DNA of 64,000 nucleotides from Synaphobranchus kaupii (GCA_029718625.1 CM056383.1:69931395-69995394), one strand, 5' to 3'; shown: positions 44,960 to 57,290, numbered from the stretch's first letter. Numbers and translations: made by a program. Notes: a model not told the origin generated them from the letters alone.

Positions 44960-45955
44960 TCCATGAGAAGGTCAACCAACCAACTCATAACTCATAACTC
45001 ATACCTTGCTGGTGGATGTGGAAAACACCATCTCAAGACCTAGCTCTATAATCTCCCATAAATGCATTGGGTCATATCTGGTGACTGAGAAAGCCATGGC
45101 ATGTGGACAACGTTGTTGTGTTCATGAAACGACCAGCCGTACATGCTCTGTACTGTACATGCTCTGTACCGTACATGCTCTGTACTGTACATGCTCTGTA
45201 CTCTCTTGCTGGAGACAACCCTTCATGGAATGAAAGCAATGGGATGAAAGTGATCAGTATTAAGTAGCGATTAGCATTCTGCTAACGGGATGAGTGCATC
45301 AAGCCCCACACCGTTATGGAACCATCATTAGCATTGACCATGCCTGCTAACGGGATGAGTGCATCAAGCCCCACACCGTTATGGAACCATCATTAGCATT
45401 GACCATGCCTGCTAACGGGATGAGTGCATCAAGCCCCACACCGTTATGGAACCATCATTAGCATTGACCCGTCACTGATGGAAGCATCAGAACGCTTCGC
45501 TGATGGAATCAAGCACTCAGGCCAACAGGCCTCTTTAGTTCAGCTTCTCAAGAACATAGTGAGGATGACTCATCAGAACAGATCACTTCTCTCCACTGAT
45601 TGGTCATCCATTTATGTGCTCTTTGCACCACAAACATGCATAATAAGTATAATAAGTATAATAAGTGGTTTAGTCACTGCAACCCGATTATGGTATCCTG
45701 CTCTGCAGTCTGAAATAAGCTGTCAGGTGATTTAGAGTTGCTCACCTGTTCAGCTTTGCACCTGAAACTAATGCTTGTTAGTTGTTGAAATATTGATTGC
45801 TTAATTAACCACAGCTACAGTGCATTCCTATATGGTTCACCTGATATGGGTGCAAATTAAAGCTGACAGTATGCAATTTAACCTCTTTCAAATCCAATGT
45901 GCTGGAGCACAGAGCCACTGTCCAAATACTTACGGACAGCACTGTATATGTTAGA
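44960..45955 (-). mobile_element. Degraded Tc1/mariner-like transposon
   Basis: The right end ACTGTCCAAATACTTACGGA plus CAGCACTGTA has the form of a Tc1-like terminal repeat. The minus strand at 44990-45100 retains an eroded transposase C-terminal pattern (VTR.DPM.LWEII, like the usual SPDLNPIEHLWEII). Left boundary uncertain. It contains the 65-bp array. Confidence 0.5.
45282..45470. repeat. Tandem repeat, 65-bp unit, 3 copies
   Basis: GCTAACGGGATGAGTGCATC then AAGCCCCACACCGTTATGG repeats at 65-bp spacing. A smaller GTACATGCTCTGTACT repeat lies at 45138-45203. Confidence 0.93.
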
Positions 45956-46424
45956 ACCATACCCAAGTGTTTCCACCTTTTTGGCCATTACTTATAATTT
46001 TGGTAATGGGTGAATTCACGTGTTGGTTTTGGACAGAAAAAAATATAATTCTAGGCAATGCAGAGGTAGTGTGATTATCGGACTCTTTTTAACGTTCTTT
46101 TGCCCTGGTGGAAGTCAACCTGGAGCTACATTTGAGTCCTGACCTACATCATTCCTCTGGAGTCATAGGTCACATGGGTTTGCCGTTCGCTCGTGTGTTT
46201 ATATTTGTGCTCAAGGCCATTGGCTCAGTAATCAAGGAGATAACAGAGCAAACGGTGACTCAGCACTGGGCTTTTTTCGGTATGTACAGAGTGAATGTGT
46301 CTCCTTTCTGCCAGCTCTTTTAAACTGGTTTTATAAGGTGATAAAATGGTCCCTACACGGTTATTGTCCCTACACTGTGTCTTAAGCTGAATCATCGTCT
46401 CATCAAGAGAGTTGCTTTAAAATT

Positions 46425-47655
46425 GTCTTATTTGCCCCCAACACTCAGGTCTACACAAAGGTCTTCTAGACCCCATACCCACAAAGTTACTGAAGCAGCT
46501 ATTGCCTATGCTCATCAAACCAATTCTTCACTTAATTAACTCATCATTGTTATCGGGCCATGTTCCTACATCCATTAAATTGGCAGAAATCAAGCCACTA
46601 CTTAAGAAACCAAATTTGGATCCCACTGTCCTGGTTAATTATAGACCCATTTCAAACCTCCCATTTTTATCAGAGTTTTGAGAAATGTGTAGCGCAACAG
46701 CTTTCTTCATTTACACACTAATAACGTGTATGAGAGGTTTCAATCTGGGTTTAGGAAGCACCATAGCACTGAGACCGCCCTTGCCCTAGTAATGAATGAC
46801 TTGTTCCTCTCTCTGGATTGTGGCTGTATTTCTATTCTTGTTTTACTTGACCTGAGCGCTGCCTTTGATACTATAGACCATCATATTCTCCTCTGCAGGC
46901 TAGAAAATTTAGTTGGTCTCACTGGGCATGCTCTTATGTGGTTTAAATCTTATCTCTTATCTCTATTGTCTGGTTGCACTGGCTCAGCCCTGAATCATCT
47001 CCAACTTGTACAGAATGCAGCTGCTAGGGTTCTTACTAGAACTAAGAAATGGGAGCATATCAGCCCGGTGCTCAAAACTCTTCATTGGCTGCCTGTCAAA
47101 TTCAGAATTGACTATAAGATTTTACTTTTAGCGTTTAAAGCTTTAAATGGTTTGGCTCCCAGAATATCTTAGTGACTTACTCATTCCATACTGTCCTCCT
47201 TGATTACTTCACTCTCAAGGTGCTGGCTATTTAAAAATTCTTACTATATCTAACTTACAATGGGTGGCAGAGCCTTCTCTTACAGAGCTCCTTTCTTATG
47301 GAACAACATTTTACATCCTTTTTTTTGGACTTTCTACTTACCAGCTAGAATGAGATCCCTCATTACAGTCTATTACCATCCATTCCACCCTTAGTTTAAA
47401 CCGGGCCGGCCAGCGAAGGATGGGCCCCCCTCTCTAGCCAGGTTCCTTCTGAGATTTCTTCCCATTGGGGAGTTTTTTCTCGCCACTGTTGAGTGTTTTT
47501 TCTTCCCACCGGGGAGTTTTTTTACCTCATTTTGCTGGTTGGGGGTTAAGGCCTGGTTTTTTGCTCAATTATCCTTCTGTTTCTCTGTACAACATCTTTG
47601 TGACAGTTCTCTGTAAAAAGTGCTATACAAATCAAATTGAATTGAATTGAATACA
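46425..47655 (+). mobile_element. CR1/L2/Rex-like LINE, internally deleted, with (TTGAA)n tail
   Basis: Reading + strand: LDPIPTKLLK and NYRPISNLPFLS are in one frame, then a frame change, then QSGFRKHHSTETAL, LLDLSAAFDTIDH (motif A with its catalytic Asp) and WFKSYL. The reading then jumps directly to LQLVQNAAARVLT and LHWLPVKFRIDYKILLL, the C-terminal part. Motif C (YxDD) is missing, so it cannot be functional. The 3' UTR carries CTTCCCATTGGGGAGTTTTT and ends TTGAATTGAATTGAAT. Confidence 0.88.
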
Positions 47656-47659
47656 CATG

Positions 47660-49390
47660 TATCTGTTTTTTAATATAAATTTTTTTTTGTTGGGCCTTAT
47701 CCCTACAGTGGTGGGGTTTTTTTGTTTTGTTTTAAGCATTGAGTTCACATCTGACACATTTGCATGTGAACGTGATTATATTACGCAGTGTGAATACAAA
47801 ATGGCCTCCTTTTCATCTCTCGACAAAGGGCCTCATTTAGTGCCTTTTATGTGGACTTTTTTGTGTTTTACATCTTTTTAATCCCCTACTCTTCCCCCTC
47901 CCTTCCTTTCTTTTTTTCTAAGCAATACTGAGAAGCTCTACTTCTCTTTTCCTCTATCACTCTCACTTTCGCTGTCCTGAGCAGGCTATGTCGGTCTTTG
48001 ATAGCCTTAAGGGTCAGTGTTTCTGTTTTATCGGTGCCTTGTTTGATAGCAGTTTTGTCGGCTCTGGTTCTGAATCGAGCTTCCCGCTGAAACAAAGTGA
48101 CGTTCAGTGAAAAATGAAGGTTTTTTTGTTTGTTTTGTTGTTGTTTATTGTCGTTGGTTTGGCGGTTAATCGTTTAGCCCATTTCAAAATCCCAGCGAGA
48201 ACTCCGAGCGGGCCAAAGGGAGTTGGGTGAGGTGATGCGTGCTTAGAACAACACCTTTTGCAAGACAGTAGGTCTCATTAGCCAGTCACGCTGTCCGACA
48301 GGTTGTATTGCATGCTCACACGTTCCACACGTTCCCCACGTTCCACACGTTCCCCATTATCTGGGCAGTGCCATACATACAAAGCATCATATCATACTTA
48401 CCTGAATAATGAATCTCCCACCTTCATATACAAACCTGGACAACGGGGCCTAAAATGACTGCTGTGGTTCTGAAAGAAGGTACCAATAATAAGGCTGTGG
48501 AAAGCCTTAACAGAAACATATTATTTATTAACCTTTACTTATACAGGGTAGGTTGACTGAGTATGCATGCTATTTTACAGCAATGCCCTGTTAAGCCCCT
48601 GTAAATGGGAATTCTCCCCGGAAAATCGTGGTCAGATCTGATTCCAGGATCTATCCCCACGCTCATGTCAGAGTTTGTGTTTTCTGGTTGTTCACACCTT
48701 GTGGCAGATAGCAGACACTCATAGGACAGGATGCAGGTGGCAGTATGCTGGAGTGGCGAGTCTGCAGGCCTGTTAGAGACGACGGGTCTTTGAGCGCCTC
48801 ATGGACTTCTCAGGTTGGGTTCCCAACTGCAACCGCCAGGACAGGGAAACTAAGATCTCGGTGACAACAGCACTCGGGCGTGTGGGGATCAGGTTACCCA
48901 TGTCCCCACGTGAAGGTGTGTGTGTGGGGGGGGGGGGACCTGAGACAGGTGAAAATGCCGAGGTAAACGGCCAATGGATGAGCCTGTGGACACCATCTGC
49001 CCTGGAGGCTGAGCTCCACCAACGGAACACGGAACCCCTCCGCTCGGTTAAATTCCTGGGGAACGTTCTATTCAGGGAACAATTTTAAAAGAGGAATCGG
49101 GACTAAACACACACACACTGGATTTCTTGGGCACTAAAGGGAAAGATTATTGTGATATTGAAGCTGAATAAACTTACGTCGTCCAAGGCAAGGTAAAGTA
49201 TTCATTTAACCTAATTCTACATGCAGGATGGAGGGCGGAAGTGATGACTGGAGTTCGGTATCATGCTCCTGGGGCATTCCGTCAGGACTCTCTCATATAG
49301 GTTAACATGTATTAAAAAAATTGTTAAAATCTAAAAGGGTGAGGTCAGAACGTGATTGATTTCTGATGGAATGTTCATCCTATATATTTA
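47660..49390. other. Intergenic stretch with no confident feature
   Basis: T-rich runs, a short ACACGTTCC repeat (48318-48357) and a G-run near 48928 are visible. The ORF pair at 48773-49088 looks like possible eroded retroelement sequence but shows no motif I can name. Confidence 0.5.
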
Positions 49391-50170
49391 GTGGATTCAT
49401 GGGGAAAGCACGTTGTGTTTGTAGACTCATGGGGAAAGCACGTTGTGTTTGTAGACTCATGGGGAAAGCACGTTGTGATTGTAGACTCATGGGGAAAGCA
49501 CGTTGTGTTTGTAGACTCATGGGGAAAGCACGTTGTGTTTGTAGACTCATAGGGAAAGCACCTTGTGTTTGTAGACTCATGGGGAAAGCATGTTGTGTTT
49601 GTAGACTCATGGGGAAAGCACGTTGTGTTTGTAGACTCATGGGGAAAGCATGTTGTGTTTGTAGACTCATGGGGAAAGCATGTTGTGTTTGTAGACTCAT
49701 GGGGAAAGCACGTTGTGTTTGTAGACTCATGGGGAAAGCACGTTGTGTTTGTAGACTCATGGGGAAAGCACGTTGTGTTTGTAGACTCATGGGGAAAGCA
49801 CGTTGTGTTTGTAGACTCATGGGGAAAGCACGTTGTGTTTGTAGACTCATGGGGAAAGCACGTTGTGTTTGTAGACTCATGGGGAAAGCACGTTGTGTTT
49901 GTAGACTCATGGGGAAAGCACGTTGTGTTTGTAGACTCATGGGGAAAGCACGTTGTGTTTGTAGACTCATGGGGAAAGCACGTTGTGTTTGTAGACTCAT
50001 GGGGAAAGCGTTGTGTTTGTAGACTCATGGGGAAAGCACGTTGTGTTTGTAGACTCATGGGGAAAGCACGTTGTGTTTGTAGACTCATGGGGAAAGCGTT
50101 GTGTTTGTAGACTCATGGGGAAAGCATGTTGTGTTTGTAGACTCATGGGGAAAGCATGTTGTGTTTGTCA
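49390..50170. repeat. Minisatellite, 30-bp unit, about 26 copies
   Basis: The unit is GTAGACTCATGGGGAAAGCA plus CGTTGTGTTT. The variants CACG/CATG alternate, and two units lack AC (about 50008 and 50096), shifting frame. Four of six frames are open within the unit, creating ORFs over 200 codons (for example CRLMGKARCV repeats) that I do not treat as genes. Confidence 0.98.
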
Positions 50171-50880
50171 ACATTCAGTATATTTTGAGGGTTTTGCAAA
50201 AAAACTAAAACTGAGTCTTAACAGGCAATTTAGTCTTATATTTAGACTTAAATTTCTATTTTCTCTATTTCTATTACTTTTTTAATAAATAACACAAAAA
50301 CATTGCCAATGAGGTGAGACAGTTTTACTCATTTCAGGATTTGCCAAAGGGGTAAGATAATTTCACTTGTCAAGCAAAAAATAATGTGAAACAACTGTCG
50401 AGGAAAAATAAACAGTCTCAGAGTTGTTGGGTAGAGGAAGAAAATAAGAGAATTCTTTATTTCAGCAAGTCACTGGGAGTCATCAACAGACAAGCAATTT
50501 ATAGGGTTACTGGGAGCCACCCCTCACCATCCTCTCTCTTCCTTTCAGACTTTACCATTCAGGGTTCGGTGCTTCCCAGCAACTTGTCGCGTAATACGTT
50601 TAGCACTAATGTCATTGGTAAGTTTAATGCAAGCTTCTAAACTAATATACTTCTCAGATCCACTTTCAGAACAGGTGCTTCCTGAGTGATAGATTACGGA
50701 CCTATCTGGTGAAAGGCGTCATTATTGCTTACAAGGGCTTTCAATTCCTCTATTTCTGAGCTAGCATTCAAGATACAAAACAGAGTATATCACGCAGCAG
50801 CATCTAGGTTTTTAGTGTGTGAAAGTTCATAGAAGATATTTAGTGTTCATGAGATACTTAGTAATCTTGTAAATATATAC

Positions 50881-51066
50881 AAACCCCAATTCCAAAGTTG
50901 GGACAGTATGTAAAATGCACATAAAAGCAGAAATGTGTTTCATTGAAAACAATACAAAGAAAATATATTTAATGTTTCACCTCATCAGCTTTATAGATTT
51001 TTGTAAATATACGCTAATTACGAATTTGATGCCTGCAACACGTTCCAAAAAAGTTGGGACAGGAAA
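50881..51066. mobile_element. Fish DNA-transposon fragment with CCCCAATTCCAAAGTTGGGACA end
   Basis: ACAAACCCCAATTCCAAAG then TTGGGACAG, AT-rich interior, and a second AAAAAAGTTGGGACAGG motif at 51045 resemble a very common fish repeat. Superfamily not assigned from memory. Confidence 0.5.
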
Positions 51067-51690
51067 ATAGGAAAATGAGTCAGGAGAAACAACCCGTAAT
51101 CATTATGCTTGTTGAGTATACTTTTTTAAAAAGCTGTTAAGTACACAACAATTCTGAAAATTCTTAATGTCTTTTCTTAATATCCCTGGATGATATACTT
51201 ATTTACGTGTTTTCGTTGATAATAGTATGAAGTCTATTTTTTGCATACTCCATGTCACTAAACAGTATGTAGTAAGCTGTATACAGTATGCTAGTACACC
51301 GTAAACAAGACAAAGTATATACAGCTCTGATTCAGACTCAGTACTTGTCCTATGGGTTAGTGACTCCCAAGGTAAAGTGAGAGTGGTGTGTGCTATTGGG
51401 TTTACACTAAAATACACACATACTGTACACATATGAATCATGGCAGCAATTCTCTCCTCATGAATTTACTCCAAGGCCCAAGAACCAATATGAGGAATGT
51501 TAGAGCGTATGCACTGATGGTGCATATTCAGGTATATCTGCTGATGTGTCCTATACACTAAACCTGACTGAGCTTTATGTTGACCTTGACATAACATACA
51601 AGTGTAAATACAGGGTGGTGAGACTGTTAATCATTCATCATATTCCAATACCCATAATGCAACAAACAAAAAAAATCTATAAGAAGAAAC

Positions 51691-51884
51691 CAGAGGTGTA
51701 AAATCCAGGGGTCAGAAAGTAAAAGTCCTGCCATGTGTTTCTTCCACCCATTAACTCAGCCAGCTGATTTCACTAATTAGTTCTCCCTCCTGGCTGAAGA
51801 ATTGCGTCCATTAATAAATCCAGGTGACTGGAACAAAATACTGGGGAGGACTTTTACTTTCTGAACCTGGGGTTTACACATCTC
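51691..51884. mobile_element. hAT-like MITE, 194 bp, with perfect 8-bp target duplication
   Basis: The left end is CAGAGGTGTAAAATCCAGG and TCAGAAAGTAAAAGTCCT; the right end is its complement (AGGACTTTTACTTTCTGA, GTTTACACATCTC). GAAGAAAC occurs immediately before (51683-51690) and after (51885-51892). No coding sequence is inside. A right-half fragment of the family is at 12196. Confidence 0.93.
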
Positions 51885-51984
51885 GAAGAAACCTTAAAAT
51901 GACAATTATATACGTAGAATATAAATCTATCAGGGTTGAAACATCTGGAAATTTGATCCTTTTAAAAGCTTTCATGGTGTTCAG

Positions 51985-52070
51985 CTGTTTGAATTTTAGT
52001 GTACTGTGAAGCACTTTGAGTCTGATGGCAGACAGTATAGAACTGAACTGTATTGTAATTATTATTTACA
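51985..52070 (+). mobile_element. Possible LINE 3' tail remnant
   Basis: GTGTACTGTGAAGCACTTTG and AGTATAGAACTGAACTG resemble the GCGCTTTGAG...TATATAA tails of fish LINEs but are strongly diverged. Confidence 0.35.
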
Positions 52071-52109
52071 TTATGTTTGCATCGTTGTTATTATGATCAT
52101 TATTGCTAT

Positions 52110-52350
52110 CCACTAGAGTTATGTTCTTCATTTGCGTTGCAGAAACTTCTATCTAAGGTGACTTTCATACTTACCTTTTAGTTATTATTTTATTTATACA
52201 CTCTTATTCCAATTTATTACTCCATATTGTGTGAAGCATTTAAGCTTACTCACCTGGCTCAGGGCACAACTGCAATGCCCCACTCCCAGGATATGAACCC
52301 GTAATCCTTTGATGACAAATCAATCCGCCAAATCACTACACCTCAGCTCA
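52110..52350 (-). mobile_element. tRNA-derived SINE remnant
   Basis: The minus strand reads GAGGTGTAGTGATTTGGCGG (box A-like), AAAGGATTACGGGTTCATATCC (box B), and farther on the tail, seen on the + strand as TTGCGTTGCAGAAACTTCTA plus TCTAAGGTGACTTT. Confidence 0.62.
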
Positions 52351-52949
52351 TCACGCAGGATGGGCTTCTGTAACATGGAAGTGTTGAGTTATCAGCCCCT
52401 AGCCTACATGGTTCTGTGGTAATATGAGCCAAAATGGCAGCCAGCATATCAGCTGATGGAGCCGCACTTACTCTGTGAAATACTTATAACTTCTGAACCC
52501 CAGAGCCTCTTTGGAATTTAATTTATTTTTGTTCACTCCCCCTACAATGTATGGCCCTTCCTCAGAAATAAACAAGCAAGAGAACTTTGGAAGATTTTTG
52601 TGATTTCTCCCGAGTTTGTGACGGAGGAAGAGATTGAATGCTATGCTTTTGTTTCCACTCTCGTATAGACCACAGCAAACAAGGTGACTGATGCCAATTA
52701 CATGAACATCTGACCTATTATTTCAGAGTGTACAGTACTTATTTTCTTGTAGTCGCTGTTAAAGCTGCAGCCAATCATGGGTGAGCCTGAGAGATTCCCG
52801 GCCATAGCCAGGAATGTGTCTGGGAGGTGAAATGCTTCATTACTCTCAGAACAAGTGCCTCAGCTGAATATATCCCCTGCGGGCTCCCCTGAGAAGGATT
52901 TATTTCACACAGGATAAGTCTGCCTGTTTGCAGTTGACCCACATGCATC

Positions 52950-53156
52950 CCTAGAAAAAAAGGGTTCTGAAAGGGTTCTTTGGCTTGTCTCCACAGGCGA
53001 ACCCTTTTTAGTTCTTTATGGAACCCTCTATGGTGGGTGTGAAAAGTTTCAAAGCTCCCAGATTGAAGCATTTTGCCTGAAAAAGAACTTTGCACTAGAT
53101 AGGGTTCCTCTATGGAGACACAGAGGAGCCTTTTGGAACTCTTTCTTCTGAGAGTG
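52950..53156. mobile_element. MITE with AAAAGGGTTCT-type inverted ends
   Basis: CTAGAAAAAAAGGGTTCTG at the left is matched in reverse by GGAACTCTTTCTTCTGAG at the right. Inner GAACCC/GGGTTC pairs also occur. The form is common in fish genomes. Confidence 0.55.
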
Positions 53157-53159
53157 TGA

Positions 53160-54350
53160 GCTCTGGGGCAGTCTACAATCTTATCTGGAGGTCAGGTGTC
53201 ATAGCGTTGGCCTTGGTCGGTTTGCAGTTGAATTGCCTGCAAATCCCCTCAGGTAACTGACCTACAGTTCAGGTGGGTCAGCGGGAAACAAGGTCTACTG
53301 CCCCTTTGCCCAGTCCAGGCTCTACAATAAATAATAACCCAGCCGGCCTGTTTCCCATAGCTGTGACTGCCAGCTTTCAGCATCACGCTTCACCCCAAGC
53401 ATTTCAGAAACAGTCAGTGAGCGATGGACATGCTGTTAAATCACAGCTCGCAGTTCCTCCAAAGACACAGGTCCTTATTAGGAGTGAAAAAACCACTTTC
53501 TGTCAGTACTCAAAATTGCCACCTGTGTCTCCAGTGTATTGTTTACAGAATTGTGCAGAGGGTTGATTGGCAAAGATTGTCTGTTACATCCCTGCTGGCT
53601 TTTCCTGGAGGGGTGGTCTATCATAACCTTACAAAAGGTCATCCAGACCAGATTATGTGTGGTGAAGTGTTTTTTGTGGTTAATTTTATACAATACAGCA
53701 TGGTGTAATAGCTTATATTTTGGTGTGGTATAATCCATTACAGTGTGGTGTCGTAGAGTATAGTACAGTACAGTACACCATTGTTCAGCGTACAATATAC
53801 TTCTGCTTATAAATAAATAATCCTATTTAACAACTGGCTTGTTGTTGGTGTCAGATGTACGTTTATAAAACTGACAAAGAACCACAGCAGCCATGTGAGG
53901 TATTCTAAAAGGACAGATTGCAAACTAGCATTTAGAGGGGGACAGAGGGTGTTTGTTTTAGGGGGTGGGGTGCATGCAATTTGTCCTGAACATAACGGTC
54001 CATTTCTGTTGCTCAACGATTGGGGATTAGGGCAGAGTATGGCATTGAATAGGGCTTTTGACCAGGGCTGAATTGAAATGGATACTGTCACAGCCAAGGA
54101 TTTCAAATGGCTCTTTCTCTTCCCCTTGTTTTGTCTAGGCTACTTCTATTTATTTTCCGAAGCCCCGAAATGGTTCCTAATGTATAGTTCCAAGCAGGGT
54201 TAACTCTCTGTCAACAAAGGTGATGCTGGCTCCGTGCACGGTGGTTGTTGATAAGTACTTCTATGCACTGTCATTACAGGAATAATAAATCACATAAATA
54301 CCTCCACTCTGCACGTGTAACGTGCATAAGTCCCCCCACACAATTCCAGC
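53160..54350. other. Intergenic stretch with no confident feature
   Basis: Short TACAGTACAGTACA and TGGTGTNGTA runs near 53700-53775; otherwise nothing recognised. ORFs here are short and lack family patterns. Confidence 0.5.
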
Positions 54351-54355
54351 GAGTT

Positions 54356-54357
<2 letters not shown>

Positions 54358-54421
<64 letters not shown>
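54358..54421. repeat. (CA)n microsatellite
   Basis: About 32 pure CA units. Confidence 0.98.
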
Positions 54422-54423
<2 letters not shown>

Positions 54424-54429
54424 TGCGTC

Positions 54430-55060
54430 TATACTGATAAAAAATTAAGCGGCTTGCAACTTGAGTCCGGGTGCGTCGCAGCTGCTTTGAGACAAACCCG
54501 ATCCTGCCCACGCGACTGGAACTGATATCTGTCTCAATAGAGTTGGCGAAACCGAACCGGGGAGTTCAATACAGAACGTGGACGTGGAGTGCATGTGTGT
54601 GTCAGATGATCCGGGCTCGCCTGCTTACACGAAAACAGTGATCCAGGTCGTAGTATCGTCTCTGAGTCTAAGATGCTCAATATGTTATGCGATAAAAATT
54701 GTGCGTGCGTGCGTGCGTGCGTCTGACTGCATCTGTCGATCTCCACCGGATCGAAAAACGCAAACAACGCGGCGACATTGATGGTAGGAAACACTGACAC
54801 CTGCTGGTGCACTGACATAAGCACACCCAAACGGCGTGACCCTACATACCGGCGTCTGTATGGCAGGGAACAGACCTAACATTTCTGTACTGGGCGGTTG
54901 CTGCTCGATGCTCCTTTTATTGTTTCTGTGTAAGGGTTCAATCAGTCTGAGTGAGATTGGGGTAACAGAAAACGTAACCAAGAGCCTACCCCGTGACCCT
55001 CCTCTTCATGCCCATGCGCACCCCCACCCCTCCCCTTAAAAAAACATCCATGCGCGAGGA
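54430..55060 (+). promoter_or_regulatory. CpG-rich patch with a candidate signal-peptide first exon
   Basis: CpGs are frequent from 54470 to 54860, including (GTGC)n at 54700-54720. An ATG at 54860 opens MAGNRPNISVLGGCCSMLLL and continues LFLCKGSISLSEIG, which has the n-, h- and c-regions of a signal peptide, before a stop near 55037. Possible donors are TGT|GTAAGG at 54930 and GG|GTAACA near 54960. No matching downstream exon was found in the window, so this may be chance. Confidence 0.25.
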
Positions 55061-55924
55061 AACCATAGGAAACATTCAGAACTCTAAAGGCAGGAAATGT
55101 TTTTTCTCTCTGTCTTTTTCCCCTCTGTGCTGCAAATAGCAACTAACTAAGCCAACGATGGCCTTCGTACGGGATGGGAGGGGGGCTATTGTCAAGTTGT
55201 TAGAAAAACGTCTGCTGGTAACTCCAAGGTTTTGAGTAAGTTGAGCCTTGAGGAACTTCAAAGGATACAACTTCAACAGGGATGCGTGACAAACTGGCCT
55301 GGCCTAGTATGCATGTCTATTAATGTTCTGGTATGAAACAGAATGTTTTCTCTTGCTCTTTTAAAACAAAAGCGAACTTCTCTCCTCCACTCTCCTGCTG
55401 GTAGCAGTGACACAATCCCTAACGGGATACCTCAACATCGTAAATCGTAGGCTAAATTAAGGTTTTTATAAATGTGTAGCGCCGTAGCCTTCGGCAAGGC
55501 CGTTAAAACGTGCAGAAAATATTTACGCGTAGTTTGCAGTCCCGTCTCCGAGGGATTCGAGCGCACTTTTTGATTTTGAAAACTGAGGCTCTAAAAAATC
55601 TCTCCCTGACGAAGTGGGCGCAGTCATTAAAAAACATTCGCAAAGCATTAGCTAACTTGTTGATAATGGAATGGGACGATATAAAAACACGTATATTTTT
55701 GTTTCCATTGACAGTGAATCGGCGTAGGCTTGATAATGGCTGTTTTTATGTTATTCATTCGTGAAACATAACGTCCCTGTGCTCTACCCCACCCCTCTCC
55801 CACGCACCACCCATCCCAACACCCCACGCGCTGTAACGGGTCCCTATTTACCAAGTTATGACACGCGGGGATCGTCTGTCCTCGAGAGCAGCGTCATCGC
55901 CCACATCCATCCCAGAACCTGTTG

Positions 55925-56125
55925 ACCTATCCCTTATATCCAGTCATGGACCTATAGGCCATTTGATAAGCGACACCAGCCCAGACCCAGTCATGGACCT
56001 ATAGGCCATTTGATAAGCGGCACCAGCCCAGACCCAGTCATGGACCTATAGGCCATTTGATAAGCGGCACCAGCCCAGGCCCAGTCATGGACCTATAGGC
56101 CATTTGATAAGCGACACCTGCCCAG
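55925..56125. repeat. Tandem repeat, 48-bp unit, about 4 copies
   Basis: CAGTCATGGACCTATAGGCC then ATTTGATAAGCGGCACCAGC and CCAGACCC repeat at 48-bp spacing. Confidence 0.95.
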
Positions 56126-56563
56126 ACCCATGACAGGCGGCAGTGGGTGTTCTGGTACAGTAGAATTCCCGCCGTTGTCCGGTTGAAGTTGCTGTTGGGA
56201 ATAAACATTTGAAACACGCTCATTGCAGTGCTAAAAGATTTAATTTAGTTGGTAGCCTCTCGTATTTTGGGTACAATGCGTGACGAACTTGAATCTTATA
56301 ATTAGTGCCAGTAAATTTGGCCAGTTAGGCAATTTATTATTGTTGTTGTTAATAATAATAATAATCTGGTAACATACTCTTAAATCCTATAATATAATTG
56401 TGTTCAGAAAAATGTAGGCTACTTGGTTACGTCGTTTGGACCTTTATTGGATATTGTAATTAGGTTAATAAGACAACTCGTTCACTGCTGTCATTCACTG
56501 GAAGGATTGATAAGAATGTGTAATTCGCACGTCTTGTTTTCAGTATTTCAGTGTTAACGCACT

Positions 56564-56810
56564 GGGGGTAGGCTATTCCACAAAACAGGATTATCAAGTT
56601 ATCCAGATAACCGCGAGTCTGAGAACGATGAGGCTGTAGGCTGTTGTCACATTAGTGAGATTTTAGTCGATAAAAATGCAGTAGAATGTGGTTTAGTCAA
56701 ACACATATTGCTAGTTGCTGATATTGAATAAAGTTTCTGATGTTATTTTATCGTATTGTTTTAGAGTTGTCCGGATAACTTCCTTATCCTGCTTTGTGGA
56801 ATACCCCCCC
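56564..56810. mobile_element. Diverged MITE of the 19641/39532 family
   Basis: The left GGGGGTAGGCTATTCCACAAA plus ACAGGATTATCAAGTTATCC and the right GGATAACTTCCTTATCCTGC plus TTTGTGGAATACCCCCC are inverted, matching the other copies at the ends. Confidence 0.75.
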
Positions 56811-56879
56811 AGTCACCTCGATATGTATGTCCTTAGATTAGGGTTATGTCCGCCCCCCTTCCCGTTACACACCCCATGC

Positions 56880-57290
56880 CCAAACCCAGCCGAATCCCTC
56901 TGAAGCTCTACCTATTCATTACAGTATGCCTCTCCCTCTCGCTCTTTCACGCGCTCTCCTTATCGCGCGCGGAAACTTGGGTCCTTGTGCCTTTTTTCCA
57001 CCAAGTTCACGGTGTCTGACCTGTGGAAATATTTTTCTTCTTCTTCAGTTGGCTTGAAAGATTTCACATTTTTATTGGTTTAAAGATGTCTTGTCCCGCT
57101 GGATGAAATAAGCCTCTGTATCACTACGCGACCAAGGCTGGAGGCGATAATAAACGAGGCATTGTGTTCCGGTTTGTGAACTTGCAATGATGGAGTGAAG
57201 ACAGTGGGAAAGCGTCGGGATTATCCACGCGCCCTTCGACATCAATCCCCCGGCACTCTTCCCATGCGCTTTTCAAAGGTTCGTTTGCTT
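56880..57290 (+). promoter_or_regulatory. CpG-rich patch, possible promoter or non-coding first exon of a neighbouring gene
   Basis: CTCGCTCTTTCACGCGCTC and CTTATCGCGCGCGGAAAC are followed by sequence with several CpGs to about 57265. In other vertebrates a gene (GPR156) follows LRRC58 in this direction, but no coding exon of it is recognised here. Call is inference only. Confidence 0.25.

Noticed and set aside
48773..49088. Overlapping ORFs on both strands with a possible retroelement flavour (VKFLG)
   Set aside because: One short motif is not enough to assign a family; no ends or tail were found.
49366..50110. ORFs of 180-237 codons on both strands
   Set aside because: They arise from the 30-bp array, which is open in four frames; no non-repetitive protein sequence is attached.
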